A stretch of 64,000 nt of DNA. Source: an uncultured Pelagibacteraceae bacterium (GTDB lineage Bacteria > Pseudomonadota > Alphaproteobacteria > Pelagibacterales > Pelagibacteraceae). The notes below the pieces were generated by a model. The model was not told the DNA's origin. It was given only the letters and a program-made list of their open reading frames with translations, and searched no databases. Location: positions 1 to 64,000 of the forward strand of contig CACDYK010000006.1 in the NCBI GenBank assembly GCA_902556905.1. Reading direction: 5' to 3'. Numbering within the stretch: the stretch's first letter is position 1; every line of letters begins with the position of its first letter. The position numbers and the translations under genes are program-made. Below, in pieces: positions 1-9,524 of this stretch.

Positions 1-147
1 ATTCCAAAAATAGATATGGATCAAACAAAAATTAAAGATCAAAACAAAAAAATTAGAGTTATCGATTATAACAAAATAAATGAAAGTGAAAAAAAACTTA
101 AAAATAAATTTGGAATTGATAAAATAAAAATTGTTTATTTTGATTAA
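1..147 (+). CDS. C-terminal fragment of an unidentified protein
   Basis: Frame 1 is open from the first base to a TAA at 145-147 and gives 48 residues ending IDKIKIVYFD. The fragment is lysine-rich and shows no recognisable motif. It ends five bases before the first permease, so it is probably the preceding gene of the same operon; in this type of transporter that position is often an ATPase or a substrate-binding protein, but nothing in the fragment proves either. It is too short for the ORF track. Confidence 0.55.
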   Translation: MPKIDMDQTKIKDQNKKIRVIDYNKINESEKKLKNKFGIDKIKIVYFD

Positions 148-152
148 AAAAA

Positions 153-2477
153 ATGGAAATAATAGAAAAATTAAAAACCTATAGATCTAGTGTAGATACT
201 TCTTCAAATAAGTATCTAATGGTACCCATTTTTATTTTTTTTGCTTTATTAATTTTTGCTTTAATTAGAAGTCCAATACTTATCTCACAATCAGGCATAG
301 GAAGTGCGATAATGCTTACTGCTCCTTTAATTTTAACCACCTACGCTCTAACATTTATAGCTATGGCCGGAAGAGGTGGGGTTGATTTGTCTATTGGTCC
401 TTTCATGGGTTTTATAAATGTAAGTAGTATTCAACTATATGCTGCTGGATATTTACAAACTCCAATTGGCTGGTTTGTTTATGCAATAGCAATGGGATTA
501 ATTTGGCAGCTTTTCTATGCTTTGATTGTTTGTTTTGTTAGAGTTTCACCAATAATTGTATCTCTAGCTGGATATTTAGCATTTGCTGGAATAAATATCG
601 TAATTTTACCAAGACCAGGTGGAATAGCTCCTGACTGGTTGCTTCCATGGGGAGAAGGATTTACAATTCTAAATCCTATATTTCTTCTAATGATATTGGC
701 AACAATATTATTTTATATAATTACTCATACGGCTTTTTGGGGTCATCTAAAATTAATGGGTTCAGATGAACGTGCAGCTTTTACAAGCGGTGTAAAAATT
801 CACCTTGTAAGAATAGTTGCTCATATGATAGCAGGAATTTTTGCAGCTCTTTCTGCAATATGTTTTACGGCTCTTGTTGGATCTGGAGATCCACTACAAG
901 GAACTAAATACACATTACTAGGTATTACTGCTTTAGTTCTAGGTGGTGCAAGTTTGGCTGGTGGGCGTGGAGGTGCGTTTGGAGCAATTTTAGGTGCATT
1001 AAACTTATACCTTATAAATTATATCTTGGTTACTTTTAGATTTGAAAGACTTCAAAGCTTTGTTTCGGACTTATCTTATGGAGCAGTTTTGGTTATAGCA
1101 TTATTGGTTAGTCTTATTCTTCCTTATGTCACAAGAGTAACAAAGGGTTTATCGGTAATGGTTTTTTTCATTTTAATGGCATTTGCAGGATTATTTGTAG
1201 TATTACATCAAGTGTATGATCAACCAATTATTATAGAGAAAGTAGTTGAAACTGATGAAAAATCTCAAAATGATGTAAGAGGATCAAAAGTAAGGAAGGT
1301 AGATTCTACAGGAAATATTATAGTTGAGGACTCTGAAGCTGGGGCAACAACAGGAACTGGTACTGCTAAGGGTGGCTCATTGGCAGGTCATGGCGTAGTT
1401 CAATTCACTGAAACACCAGGAACTATAGTGTTTTATGTAATTTTAGGAATAGCATTCGTTGCTTTGTTGCTTTACCTATTGTCAGCTCATAGAAATCCAT
1501 CCACGATTTCTTTTGTAATTATCGTAGTCATAATGGCAGCTGGTTTAATTTTTGACCCCGACGATAAAGAAAAAGACATATTAAAAGATACAGAAAAAAT
1601 AACTCTAAACTCTAATCAAGTAAGTAGTATTGAAACTTCTGCTCCTCAATACTTTAGCTTGGAAAAAATAAATTACTTCCCAAATGTTGTAGAGAGTTCT
1701 CTTATTTCTGGAACTACTTATAGTATTATTTATTTTGCTGGAATTGTTTTGTTGGCATCTCTAATTGTAATATCAATGCTTCCTCAATTTAGTCCACGTA
1801 CTAAATCTACGGCGCTTTTATTTTTTCTAGCAGCTATATCTTTAATTGTTTTAAAAGGTGTTTCATATAATAATTTAGTTGAAAGTACTGATAGTAGCTT
1901 TTTTGGCATTCAGGGTTATGGGGTAATACTAGTAGTTTTACTTTTATTTGTTATAACGGCCCCATTTGTTCATTCAAAAATAAAAAACTTAACAAATGTA
2001 TATATATTTGGATTTGGTATTCTTGCAATAATTTGTACTTATTTTATTGGTGGTAATACTTTTGTTCCAAATGATCCATCTTTTTATCAACCTAAAATAA
2101 TAAGTGAATTAAATATCGGAGATCTTTCTCAAATTAAATACGAAGGGACAAAAAGATTTTTTTATGAAACTGCAACTTCAGGATATTCTCAATTTGCCTT
2201 TAGTATTCTAGCGGTATTTTTAGTCCAATATTTTTTATTCCTTAATATGGGTGAGAAAGCAAATTATAAAAGATTTGCTCCATATATTTACATAGTCACT
2301 ATTGCTGTAGCACTTTGGGCTTCAATATTTTATTCTGTAGGATATTCATTATATAAAATTCTTGCAGTGTTAGTAATTGGAATACCTATTACACCTTTAG
2401 TTTGGCAATTTATGTCTATCTATAAAGAAAAAAATGCACGTGATAAACAATTAAGTCAATGGGAGGAAATAAAGTAG
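153..2477 (+). CDS. RbsC-type ABC transporter permease with long C-terminal membrane extension
   Basis: The first roughly 340 residues form a BPD_transp_2 (RbsC-like) inner-membrane permease with many hydrophobic segments and the family signature GRGGVDLSIG near residues 73-82. A hydrophilic loop of about residues 370-420, rich in Gly, Thr and Ser, separates this from a second membrane region (about 425-760) that I do not recognise. At 774 residues it is more than twice the usual 320-350 of the family. It abuts the second permease directly (2477/2478), so the two probably form a heterodimeric channel. The ATPase and binding protein are not in the window. The substrate is unknown; the downstream pxp-like genes hint at a small amide or lactam. 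Confidence 0.85.
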   Translation: MEIIEKLKTYRSSVDTSSNKYLMVPIFIFFALLIFALIRSPILISQSGIGSAIMLTAPLILTTYALTFIAMAGRGGVDLSIGPFMGFINVSSIQLYAAGYLQTPIGWFVYAIAMGLIWQLFYALIVCFVRVSPIIVSLAGYLAFAGINIVILPRPGGIAPDWLLPWGEGFTILNPIFLLMILATILFYIITHTAFWGHLKLMGSDERAAFTSGVKIHLVRIVAHMIAGIFAALSAICFTALVGSGDPLQGTKYTLLGITALVLGGASLAGGRGGAFGAILGALNLYLINYILVTFRFERLQSFVSDLSYGAVLVIALLVSLILPYVTRVTKGLSVMVFFILMAFAGLFVVLHQVYDQPIIIEKVVETDEKSQNDVRGSKVRKVDSTGNIIVEDSEAGATTGTGTAKGGSLAGHGVVQFTETPGTIVFYVILGIAFVALLLYLLSAHRNPSTISFVIIVVIMAAGLIFDPDDKEKDILKDTEKITLNSNQVSSIETSAPQYFSLEKINYFPNVVESSLISGTTYSIIYFAGIVLLASLIVISMLPQFSPRTKSTALLFFLAAISLIVLKGVSYNNLVESTDSSFFGIQGYGVILVVLLLFVITAPFVHSKIKNLTNVYIFGFGILAIICTYFIGGNTFVPNDPSFYQPKIISELNIGDLSQIKYEGTKRFFYETATSGYSQFAFSILAVFLVQYFLFLNMGEKANYKRFAPYIYIVTIAVALWASIFYSVGYSLYKILAVLVIGIPITPLVWQFMSIYKEKNARDKQLSQWEEIK

Positions 2478-3878
2478 ATGAAAAAATCGGCATTTCTTTT
2501 TTTTAAAGGACTAGGATTATTATTTGCAATTCTATGTGGAATAGGAACTGCTTTTCTTGGTTGGTATGATGGCGCAGATTGGATGAATATTGCTACCTAC
2601 TCTATTGCTGTAACTGGATTAATATTGTGGGGATGGTACCATTTTTCTGTAAGATGGATTAATGAAGATTTAAAACAAAATATCTTCACTAAATTTCCTA
2701 AAGAAGAAACTATAAAAGACGAAGAAGATGAAGAAAATTTCTTCTTCAAAAATATTAGAGAAAATAAATGGAAAACAATTGCTTTCCTTGGGGTAATTCT
2801 AATCTTTATTTTTGTATCTTTTGTAGCAGATGATTTCTTTTCAGGAAGAACCCTAGTTTCATTTTTGATCTTTTTAGTATTTGTGATTTTTATGGGTGTT
2901 ATCAGCAGATACATAAAAGGTTCAAAAAGTGTTTTTGTAGGTATCTCTGTTTTGATTGGGTTGTTTATTATTGGATCTCTAACCATACCTGGTTTCTTAA
3001 CGACCATGAACATGAAATCAATGTTGGTTTTTGCATCATTTTTAGGACTAGCTACTATTGGTCAGACTTTTGTTGCACTTTTAGGGGGTTTAGATCTTTC
3101 AATTCCATTTGTTATTGGCTCTATGAATGTTGGTTTAATGTCGTTAATTTCAAAAGGAGTTCCACCTTGGCTTGCTTGCATAGTTATTTTGCTGCTAGGT
3201 GCTTTGATAGGATTTGTTAATGGCACTTTAAGTTTTAGACTTCAAGGACAAGCATTAATTTTAACTTTGGGTGTTGGGTTTTTTGTTAAAGGAGGGGTTC
3301 AAATATTAGTTTCTATGGGTACTTTTTCAGCTGGTACTGTTTTTGGTGTTGTTCCAGATTGGATGCAAAATTTAGCTTCTATGGGTGGAAAAACTATTGG
3401 TCTTCCAATACCTCCTGTTATCATTATTTGGATAGTAGCAAGTATATTAGTTATCGTTGCACTTAGGTTAACAAAATGGGGAAGGCATTTATATGCTTTA
3501 GGTGGAAGTAGATTGTCATCATCAAGACTTTCTATTTCTGAAAGAGGATACTGGGTTGGTGCTTATGTTATTAGTGGATTTTTCTCAGCTTTAACTGGAA
3601 TTCTACTTCTTGGTTGGAGTGGTGGAGGATATGTGGGTGCTGGAGATATTTATTTATTCACAACTATAGCTGCAGTGGTTATTGGTGGAACTTCATTATT
3701 AGGAGGTTCTGGAGGTTATGGGTTAAGTGTTATTGGAGTATTTATATTGCAAATAATAACAACTGTATTAATTGGATGGGGTTTAAGTTGGGAAGCACAA
3801 CAATTTATTTTGGGATTACTTATTATTCCAATGGTTGCCCTGTACGCAAGATCCCCACATATAAGAAGCCAGATATAA
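2478..3878 (+). CDS. RbsC-type ABC transporter permease with N-terminal membrane extension
   Basis: This is the second permease of the pair, 466 residues. The RbsC-like core begins around residue 175 and carries LLGGLDLSI at about 201-209, the family signature. The first 150 or so residues are an extra region with several hydrophobic segments interrupted by an acidic loop (KDEEDEEN near 80-87). The partner has its extension at the C-terminus, so the two subunits are extended at opposite ends. It starts on the base after the stop of the first permease and is followed after 12 bases by pxpA, consistent with one operon. Confidence 0.87.
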   Translation: MKKSAFLFFKGLGLLFAILCGIGTAFLGWYDGADWMNIATYSIAVTGLILWGWYHFSVRWINEDLKQNIFTKFPKEETIKDEEDEENFFFKNIRENKWKTIAFLGVILIFIFVSFVADDFFSGRTLVSFLIFLVFVIFMGVISRYIKGSKSVFVGISVLIGLFIIGSLTIPGFLTTMNMKSMLVFASFLGLATIGQTFVALLGGLDLSIPFVIGSMNVGLMSLISKGVPPWLACIVILLLGALIGFVNGTLSFRLQGQALILTLGVGFFVKGGVQILVSMGTFSAGTVFGVVPDWMQNLASMGGKTIGLPIPPVIIIWIVASILVIVALRLTKWGRHLYALGGSRLSSSRLSISERGYWVGAYVISGFFSALTGILLLGWSGGGYVGAGDIYLFTTIAAVVIGGTSLLGGSGGYGLSVIGVFILQIITTVLIGWGLSWEAQQFILGLLIIPMVALYARSPHIRSQI

Positions 3879-3890
3879 AGGAGAAGATTT

Positions 3891-4610
3891 ATGATAGAAT
3901 TAAATTGCGACATGGGTGAAAGTTTTGGGATCTATAAAGCGGGTAATGATGAAGAGATAATGCCATTAATAGATATAGCAAATGTTGCCTGTGGTTTTCA
4001 TGCTTCTGATCCTAATCATATGAGAAAAACTGTGGCACTTGCAAAAAAACATGGGGTAAAAGTTGGGGCTCACCCTTCTTTTCCTGATCTGCAGGGATTT
4101 GGAAGAAGAGAAATAAAAATGCCAAGGCAAGATATAAAAAGTATGGTTATGTATCAGGTAGGTGCTTTAAAATCATTTTTAGATGAACAAGATATGCCTT
4201 TGAACCATATCAAACCTCATGGATCATTATATGTTATGGCTGCGAAAGATGAAAATATGGCTAACGCAATTGCAGATGCTGTTGAAACTTTTAATGTGAG
4301 TATTTTTGGAATGGCAAATACTTGTCATGAAAAGATTTATAAAGATGAAAGAGGTTTAAATTTTATAGCAGAATTTTACGCTGACCTAGATTATGATAAA
4401 GAAGGAAACCTAGTTGTAGCTAAAGGAAAAAATGCAAACTACGATAGTAAAATTGCAGCCAAACGTGTCATGCGCGCATTAAAAGAAAAAAAAGTTACCA
4501 ATACTATTGGTAAAGATATAAATGTTGGTTGTGATACAATTTGCGTTCATTCAGATACACCTAATGCAGTTGAAATAATTACAGGTATTAAATCAGCCCT
4601 TAGTAAATGA
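3891..4610 (+). CDS. pxpA: LamB/YcsF family protein, 5-oxoprolinase subunit A-like
   Basis: The 239-residue protein opens with IELNCDMGESFGIY and has VACGFHASDP at about 32-41, HPSFPDLQGFGRR at about 61-73 and HGSLY at about 105-109, the classic LamB/YcsF (PxpA) signatures. PxpA with PxpB and PxpC cleaves 5-oxoproline to glutamate using ATP. The start is supported by the strong ribosome site AAGGAGAAG just upstream. The stop overlaps the ATG of the next gene (ATGA), indicating translational coupling. Because the neighbours also encode biotin carboxylase and a biotinyl carrier, the substrate may be another lactam or amide rather than 5-oxoproline itself. Confidence 0.92.
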   Translation: MIELNCDMGESFGIYKAGNDEEIMPLIDIANVACGFHASDPNHMRKTVALAKKHGVKVGAHPSFPDLQGFGRREIKMPRQDIKSMVMYQVGALKSFLDEQDMPLNHIKPHGSLYVMAAKDENMANAIADAVETFNVSIFGMANTCHEKIYKDERGLNFIAEFYADLDYDKEGNLVVAKGKNANYDSKIAAKRVMRALKEKKVTNTIGKDINVGCDTICVHSDTPNAVEIITGIKSALSK

Positions 4611-7060
4611 AAAGAATTTTAATAGCTAACAGAGGCGAAATAGCTTGTAGAATTATTAGAAGTTGTAAAAAACTAGGTTTACAGTCAATTGCCGTATATT
4701 CAGATATAGACAAAAACAGCAAACACGTTAGAGAAGCTGACGAGTCAATCCACATAGGGGGGTCAAAAGCACAAGAAAGTTACCTTCTCGCAGAAAAAAT
4801 CATTGAGGTTGCTAAAAAATTAAATGCTGATGCTATTCATCCAGGATATGGATTTATGGCTGAAAATGCTGAATTTGCCCAGAATGTAATAGACTCAGGA
4901 ATAATTTGGATAGGCCCAAAACCAAGCACTATCATATCAATGGGTAATAAAGATGTAGCAAGAGATTTGGCTATAAAAAATAACCTTCCTATTTGCCCAG
5001 GGTTAAAAGATGAAGATTTAAAAAAAGATGATCTAGAAAAAAAATGTAATGAAATTGGTTATCCAATTTTAATAAAGGCAAGTGCTGGTGGTGGTGGAAT
5101 TGGAATGCGAATAGCAAACAATTATGAGGAATTAATTCAATCAATTGAAAAAACTAAAAATTTAGCAAAAAAAGCATTTGGTAATAGTGATATTTTTTTA
5201 GAAAAATTCATCTCAAATGCAAGGCATATAGAAATTCAAGTTTTTGGTCTTGGTGAAAGAAAAGCTTTGCATTTCTACGAAAGAGATTGCTCAATACAAA
5301 GACGTTTTCAAAAAATTATAGAAGAAAGTCCTGCTCCTGAGATTAAAGACTCAATAATTAATGAGATGGCAGAAAGCGCAGTAAATTTTGTTACAAATCA
5401 AAATTATGAAGGAGCCGGTACAATAGAATTTATATACGACATTGATAATAAAAAATTTTATTTTTTAGAAATGAATACCAGAATTCAAGTAGAGCACCCT
5501 GTTACAGAGATGATCACAAATTCTGATTTAGTTTCAATGCAAATCCAATTTGCATTGAACCTAGATCTAAAATCTATAGAACAAAATAAAATTAATAAAT
5601 CAGGACATGCTATTGAATGTAGATTATATGCTGAAGACCCAGCTAAAAACTTTCTTCCTTCTCCAGGTAAAATTACTAAATTAAATCTTCCTAATACTGG
5701 TTTTGCAGACATTAGACTTGATATAGGTGTGGATGAAGGAGATGAGATATCTTTTTATTATGATCCAATGATTGCAAAAATTATTTCAAAAAGTGAAAAT
5801 AGAATAGAAAGTATAAATAATATGATTCATTATTTAAGTGAATTAAAAATAGAAGGAATTAATACAAATAAATCTTTTTTAATTTCAGTTTTAAAAAATG
5901 AGTCTTTTGAAAAAGCAACTTATAATACTAAATTTATAGAAAATAATTTATCTTTATTTACAAAAGAATCAGAAACTTTAAAAAAAGATATAAGTAAAAC
6001 TATAAATGAAGAAAATATTGTTCAAAAATATACTGATAAAGATGTTGAGGCTTTTAAAAAAATAACAGCACAATCTCCTAATAAAAAACACTCAGACCAC
6101 TACACTGAAAATGATTTCAAAGCATTTAAGAATATTTTAAATAAAAAAAATGATAATCAAAAAAAAGGTTCTATTAAAAATATAATAGGAAAAGTATATG
6201 AAGAACCAGTATTTAAACCAGGGGGTGACAAATATATGATCATTGAATTTGGTAATCTTATGGATCTAGAAATTAACTTTACAGCACAAAACTTAGCTAA
6301 AGCTATTCTTGATAATAAAATCAAAGGTATTTATGAAACTGCTCCATGTTTTGCTTCGATGCTTATTCATTATAATCCTGATGAAATAAAATTTAATGAT
6401 TTAAAAAATGAGATGAAGTCACTTATTAAGTCATTAGGTCCAACTGATGATATTGAGATTAATAGTAGAATTTTCTCATTTCCCACTGTTTATTTAGATA
6501 AATGGACAAAAGAATGTATTGAAGATTATTCAAGCAAAATTGCAGAAAAAACTCCTGATCCTGATTTTATTGTAGAGCTGAATAAACTTGAAAATACTGA
6601 ACAATTTGTAAGGGTTCATTCTGGAACTGAATATTGGGTTTCGGCACTAGGTTTTTGGCCAGGTCTTCCATTTATGATGCCTTTAGACCCTAGATGTAAA
6701 TTAACTGCACCAAAATATAATCCGCCAAGAACCTGGACCCCAAAAGGTGCTGTAGGAATGGGTGGATCTTCAACTTCAATATATCCTGATAGATTGCCTG
6801 GTGGTTATCAAATTTTTGGAATAATACCTGTTCCTATTTGGGATACTGAGAAAAGTTTTTCTGTATTCGAAGAAAGTATCTGTCTTTTTAAACCTGGTGA
6901 CAGAGTAAAATTTGTACCCACAAGCTACGAAGAATTTGATCATGTTTCGAATAAGGTAAAGGACAAATCCTATGATTATAATATTATTGACTATCAAAAA
7001 TTTTCAGTAAAAAATTATAAAAATTGGTTAACAACAATTGATAAAACAAAAAGATTTTAA
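4607..7060 (+). CDS. Biotin carboxylase fused to PxpB (KipI/allophanate hydrolase subunit 1-like)
   Basis: Residues 1 to about 450 are a biotin carboxylase of the ATP-grasp fold: KRILIANRGEIACRII at the N-terminus, the glycine-rich KASAGGGGIGMRI near 160, and EMNTRIQVEHPVTEM near 290-305. A lysine-rich linker of roughly 450-530 follows, then a KipI/PxpB domain to the end with ALGFWPGLPFMMPLDPR near 680 and LPGGYQIFG near 735. Urea carboxylase combines the same modules plus PxpC and a biotin carrier in one chain; here the last two are separate downstream genes. The predicted role is ATP-dependent carboxylation of biotin with transfer to an amide or lactam substrate. The fusion is unusual but both halves are full length. 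Confidence 0.9.
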   Translation: MKRILIANRGEIACRIIRSCKKLGLQSIAVYSDIDKNSKHVREADESIHIGGSKAQESYLLAEKIIEVAKKLNADAIHPGYGFMAENAEFAQNVIDSGIIWIGPKPSTIISMGNKDVARDLAIKNNLPICPGLKDEDLKKDDLEKKCNEIGYPILIKASAGGGGIGMRIANNYEELIQSIEKTKNLAKKAFGNSDIFLEKFISNARHIEIQVFGLGERKALHFYERDCSIQRRFQKIIEESPAPEIKDSIINEMAESAVNFVTNQNYEGAGTIEFIYDIDNKKFYFLEMNTRIQVEHPVTEMITNSDLVSMQIQFALNLDLKSIEQNKINKSGHAIECRLYAEDPAKNFLPSPGKITKLNLPNTGFADIRLDIGVDEGDEISFYYDPMIAKIISKSENRIESINNMIHYLSELKIEGINTNKSFLISVLKNESFEKATYNTKFIENNLSLFTKESETLKKDISKTINEENIVQKYTDKDVEAFKKITAQSPNKKHSDHYTENDFKAFKNILNKKNDNQKKGSIKNIIGKVYEEPVFKPGGDKYMIIEFGNLMDLEINFTAQNLAKAILDNKIKGIYETAPCFASMLIHYNPDEIKFNDLKNEMKSLIKSLGPTDDIEINSRIFSFPTVYLDKWTKECIEDYSSKIAEKTPDPDFIVELNKLENTEQFVRVHSGTEYWVSALGFWPGLPFMMPLDPRCKLTAPKYNPPRTWTPKGAVGMGGSSTSIYPDRLPGGYQIFGIIPVPIWDTEKSFSVFEESICLFKPGDRVKFVPTSYEEFDHVSNKVKDKSYDYNIIDYQKFSVKNYKNWLTTIDKTKRF

Positions 7061-7065
7061 CTTTT

Positions 7066-8190
7066 ATGGTTCAGGTAATTAAAAAAGGTTTAGAAACATC
7101 AGTCCAAGATTATCCTGGAAGAATTGGAACTTTAAATCAAGGATTTCCAGCCTCAGGTCCAATGGATAGTTGGTCTTTTAGACTTGCAAATATATTGGTT
7201 GGAAATAAGCCTGGTGACGCAGCACTAGAGTGTCAATTTATGGGGCCTACTCTTAAATTTATTGATGATAGAACAATAGCTATTACAGGTGCAGACATGT
7301 CTCCAAAAATAGATGGTAAAAGTGTTCCTTTATGGGAGAGTATTGAAGTTAAAGCAAATCAAGTTTTAGAATTGGAATTTGCCACAATAGGTGCAAGATC
7401 ATATATTGCTTTTGCTGGAGGAATTACTAGTGAACCTTGGCTTGGATCGAAATCTACATTTCATAAAGCTGGGGTAGGCGGAATTGATGGCAAAGCTATT
7501 GAAAATAATCAAATTCTGCCACTAGGAAACAATAAAAAAATTCAGTTTAGAAAGATAAAAAAAAGTTCAATACCCGAAATCTCTAAAGATAAAAATTGGT
7601 CTATAGAAGTTGTTTTAGGTCCCAACGATGACTGGATAGATAACAAGGGTCATGAGATTTTTTTTAACTCTAAATGGAAACTTCAAGCAAAAAGTGATCG
7701 GACAGGGTATAGATTAGATGGACCTAAACTAACTTTCACTGATAAGGCTACAAACAAAAGCCTTGAAAATGGTTCGGAACCTTCAAATATTATTGACCAG
7801 GGCTATCCTGCAGGAGCAATTAATCTTGCAGGTCAAACCCCAATTATTCTTGTTAATGATGGACCAAGCATGGGTGGTTTTATTAACCCCTATACTGTGC
7901 CATCAGCAGCTTTTTGGAAATTAGGACAAGCTAAACCAGGAGATACTCTCAATTTTATAGAAGTTTCAGTTGAAAAAGCTCAAACATTAAGAGCTGAACA
8001 GTCAATCATTTGTAGCGAAGAAAGCCTTATGTCTTTTAATAAGAATGAAACTATCAAAAATGAAAAAAACAAACAATTAGGCCCAATAAAGATAATAGAT
8101 TTTGATAAAAATAAGACAGAAGAGAGAAAAAGACTAAAATTGATGGAAAAAAAAGGCATGAAAAATATGAAAATTCGGTTTTTTAATTAA
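7066..8190 (+). CDS. pxpC: PxpC (KipA/allophanate hydrolase subunit 2-like) protein
   Basis: The 374-residue product starts VIKKGLETSVQDYPGRIG, followed by GFPASGPMDSWSFRLAN at about 26-42 and ALECQFMGPTL near 54-64, all hallmarks of the KipA/PxpC (biotin-dependent carboxyltransferase) family. GYPAGAINLAGQTPIILVNDGPSMGGF at about 246-272 is the family's second conserved block. It should pair with the PxpB domain of the preceding gene to form the carboxyltransferase or lactamase active unit. The C-terminal 50 residues are lysine-rich and not conserved. It starts five bases after the upstream stop. Confidence 0.92.
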   Translation: MVQVIKKGLETSVQDYPGRIGTLNQGFPASGPMDSWSFRLANILVGNKPGDAALECQFMGPTLKFIDDRTIAITGADMSPKIDGKSVPLWESIEVKANQVLELEFATIGARSYIAFAGGITSEPWLGSKSTFHKAGVGGIDGKAIENNQILPLGNNKKIQFRKIKKSSIPEISKDKNWSIEVVLGPNDDWIDNKGHEIFFNSKWKLQAKSDRTGYRLDGPKLTFTDKATNKSLENGSEPSNIIDQGYPAGAINLAGQTPIILVNDGPSMGGFINPYTVPSAAFWKLGQAKPGDTLNFIEVSVEKAQTLRAEQSIICSEESLMSFNKNETIKNEKNKQLGPIKIIDFDKNKTEERKRLKLMEKKGMKNMKIRFFN

Positions 8191-8220
8191 TTATTAAATA
8201 TGAAAGGAATATTTTAGATA

Positions 8221-8439
8221 ATGACAACTGAGGTAAAAACAACAGTTCCAGGTAATATATGGAAAGTACTAGTTAAAGTAGGAGATATTGTTAAACAAAA
8301 TGATGATCTTTTCATTATGGAAGTAATGAAAACAGAGGTACATCACAACTCACCTATTGATGGGAAAGTTATACAAGTAAACATTCAAAATGACCAAGAA
8401 GCTGTTGAGCCTGGTACAGTTGCGATTATCATTGAATAG
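8221..8439 (+). CDS. Stand-alone biotinyl (BCCP-like) carrier protein
   Basis: At 72 residues this is a single biotinyl/lipoyl carrier domain. The attachment site is EVMKTEV, with Lys37 as the expected biotinylated residue. The canonical biotin motif is EAMKM; an EVMK form is common in short carriers. It follows pxpC by 30 bases and would supply the mobile biotin arm for the carboxylase-PxpB fusion. A lipoyl function is formally possible from sequence, but the operon context favours biotin. Confidence 0.9.
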   Translation: MTTEVKTTVPGNIWKVLVKVGDIVKQNDDLFIMEVMKTEVHHNSPIDGKVIQVNIQNDQEAVEPGTVAIIIE

Positions 8440-8442
8440 CAT

Positions 8443-8652
8443 ATGAAATCTAAAAAAAAATTTATTACTAAATATTTAGATACTATAATTGAACTATCAA
8501 ATGAAACTGGGATTTCAAAAAAAGAAGCAAGAACAATCCTAGATATAACATTATCTAATCAAAATCCTGAATCTGTTAATTTTGAACTAATAAAAACTGA
8601 GATAAAAACATTCATTACAATTAATATTTTTTCGCTAGTGTGTAAATTATAG
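8443..8652 (+). CDS. Small hypothetical protein
   Basis: A 69-residue ORF starts four bases after the biotin carrier stop, in the same direction. It is rich in Lys, Ile and Thr and contains a helical stretch (ETGISKKEARTILDITL) that might be a small helical domain. I recognise no family. There is no clear ribosome site beyond the preceding gene's end, so expression would depend on coupling. It could be a chance ORF in an AT-rich spacer. Confidence 0.4.
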   Translation: MKSKKKFITKYLDTIIELSNETGISKKEARTILDITLSNQNPESVNFELIKTEIKTFITINIFSLVCKL

Positions 8653-8679
8653 AGTGATAAAAAAATATAATTTTTTAAA

Positions 8680-9516
8680 TTAATCGTAATAAAACATTGG
8701 AGCTTTTTTCCAATCTAACCATGTAACTGGGTCATGTCCCCAAACTACTTTAGCATTATAATCTTTGGCAACTTTTCTTAATTTTTTAACAGAGTCAGCC
8801 GCATCTGAAGCAGAAGCAACAAGTCCAGGCAGACATTTATCACACCAATGATCTCCTGTATAACATGCGTCTCCAGTAAATAACATGTGTCCAGTTTTTG
8901 GTAAATTTACAAGAACCGATTGATGACCAGGAGTATGTCCAGGAGTAAATATTATTTTAATAACACCATCTCCAAAGACATCATAAAAATCTGTTTTTCT
9001 TCCCTGTAAAAATTTCCATCTTATATTTGGTTTATCAAAATCTGCTCTTACATAAGCTGGTTGTGAAAACCAGTCTGGATTGAATGCATAATCGTATTCT
9101 ACTCTTTGTGTAATATGTGTTGCATTAGGAAAGTGACCAATTGCTCCTGAATGATCAAGATGTAAGTGAGTTTGAATAACATATTTAACATCCTCTGGGT
9201 TTGTGTTTACAGATTTAACTACTTCTTTGCACCACTCCGAAGCTTTCATCACAGGATCATAAGCCTCAACTACGTTTCCCCAATGTTTGTGTTTGTCTAG
9301 AGCTGCCTCAATTGGCATTCCTCCATCAATAATAACATCTCCTTCAGGATGTTTAATTAAAAACCAAGGTACAGGAATTTCATAAGCTTCTTCACCTTGA
9401 TTCATCTTTATGAATTTCAATTTAGTTTTTATAGAACCAGTTTGAAACATATATAGTTTAATTCCACTATTAAACTTTGTTGTTTTTTCAAAAAAGTCAT
9501 CAGAAATATTATTCAT
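8680..9516 (-). CDS. Metallo-beta-lactamase-fold lactonase, AttM/BlcC type
   Basis: The 278-residue protein has the dinuclear zinc signature THLHLDHSG at about 117-125, FTPGHTPGHQS near 191-201, FTGDA near 215 and a late GHDP. The whole chain reads like AttM/BlcC of Agrobacterium, including IKMNQG, YEIPVPWFLI and FPNATHITQR, which goes beyond the generic fold. BlcC hydrolyses gamma-butyrolactone to 4-hydroxybutyrate and can act on N-acylhomoserine lactones. It is the last gene of the rhodopsin-led run, eight bases after an iron-dependent alcohol dehydrogenase; in Agrobacterium the equivalent pair is blcB-blcC. The actual lactone here is unknown. Confidence 0.88.
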   Translation of the reverse strand: MNNISDDFFEKTTKFNSGIKLYMFQTGSIKTKLKFIKMNQGEEAYEIPVPWFLIKHPEGDVIIDGGMPIEAALDKHKHWGNVVEAYDPVMKASEWCKEVVKSVNTNPEDVKYVIQTHLHLDHSGAIGHFPNATHITQRVEYDYAFNPDWFSQPAYVRADFDKPNIRWKFLQGRKTDFYDVFGDGVIKIIFTPGHTPGHQSVLVNLPKTGHMLFTGDACYTGDHWCDKCLPGLVASASDAADSVKKLRKVAKDYNAKVVWGHDPVTWLDWKKAPMFYYD

Positions 9517-9524
9517 AATTTATT

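Noticed and set aside
2597-3013. 138-residue minus-strand ORF inside the second permease
   Set aside because: Antisense shadow of a clear membrane permease; its lysine-rich sequence has no family features.
8653-8679. AT-only inverted repeat between convergent genes
   Set aside because: It has A and T runs that can pair but no G-C pairs, so it cannot be told apart from background in this composition; not called a terminator.
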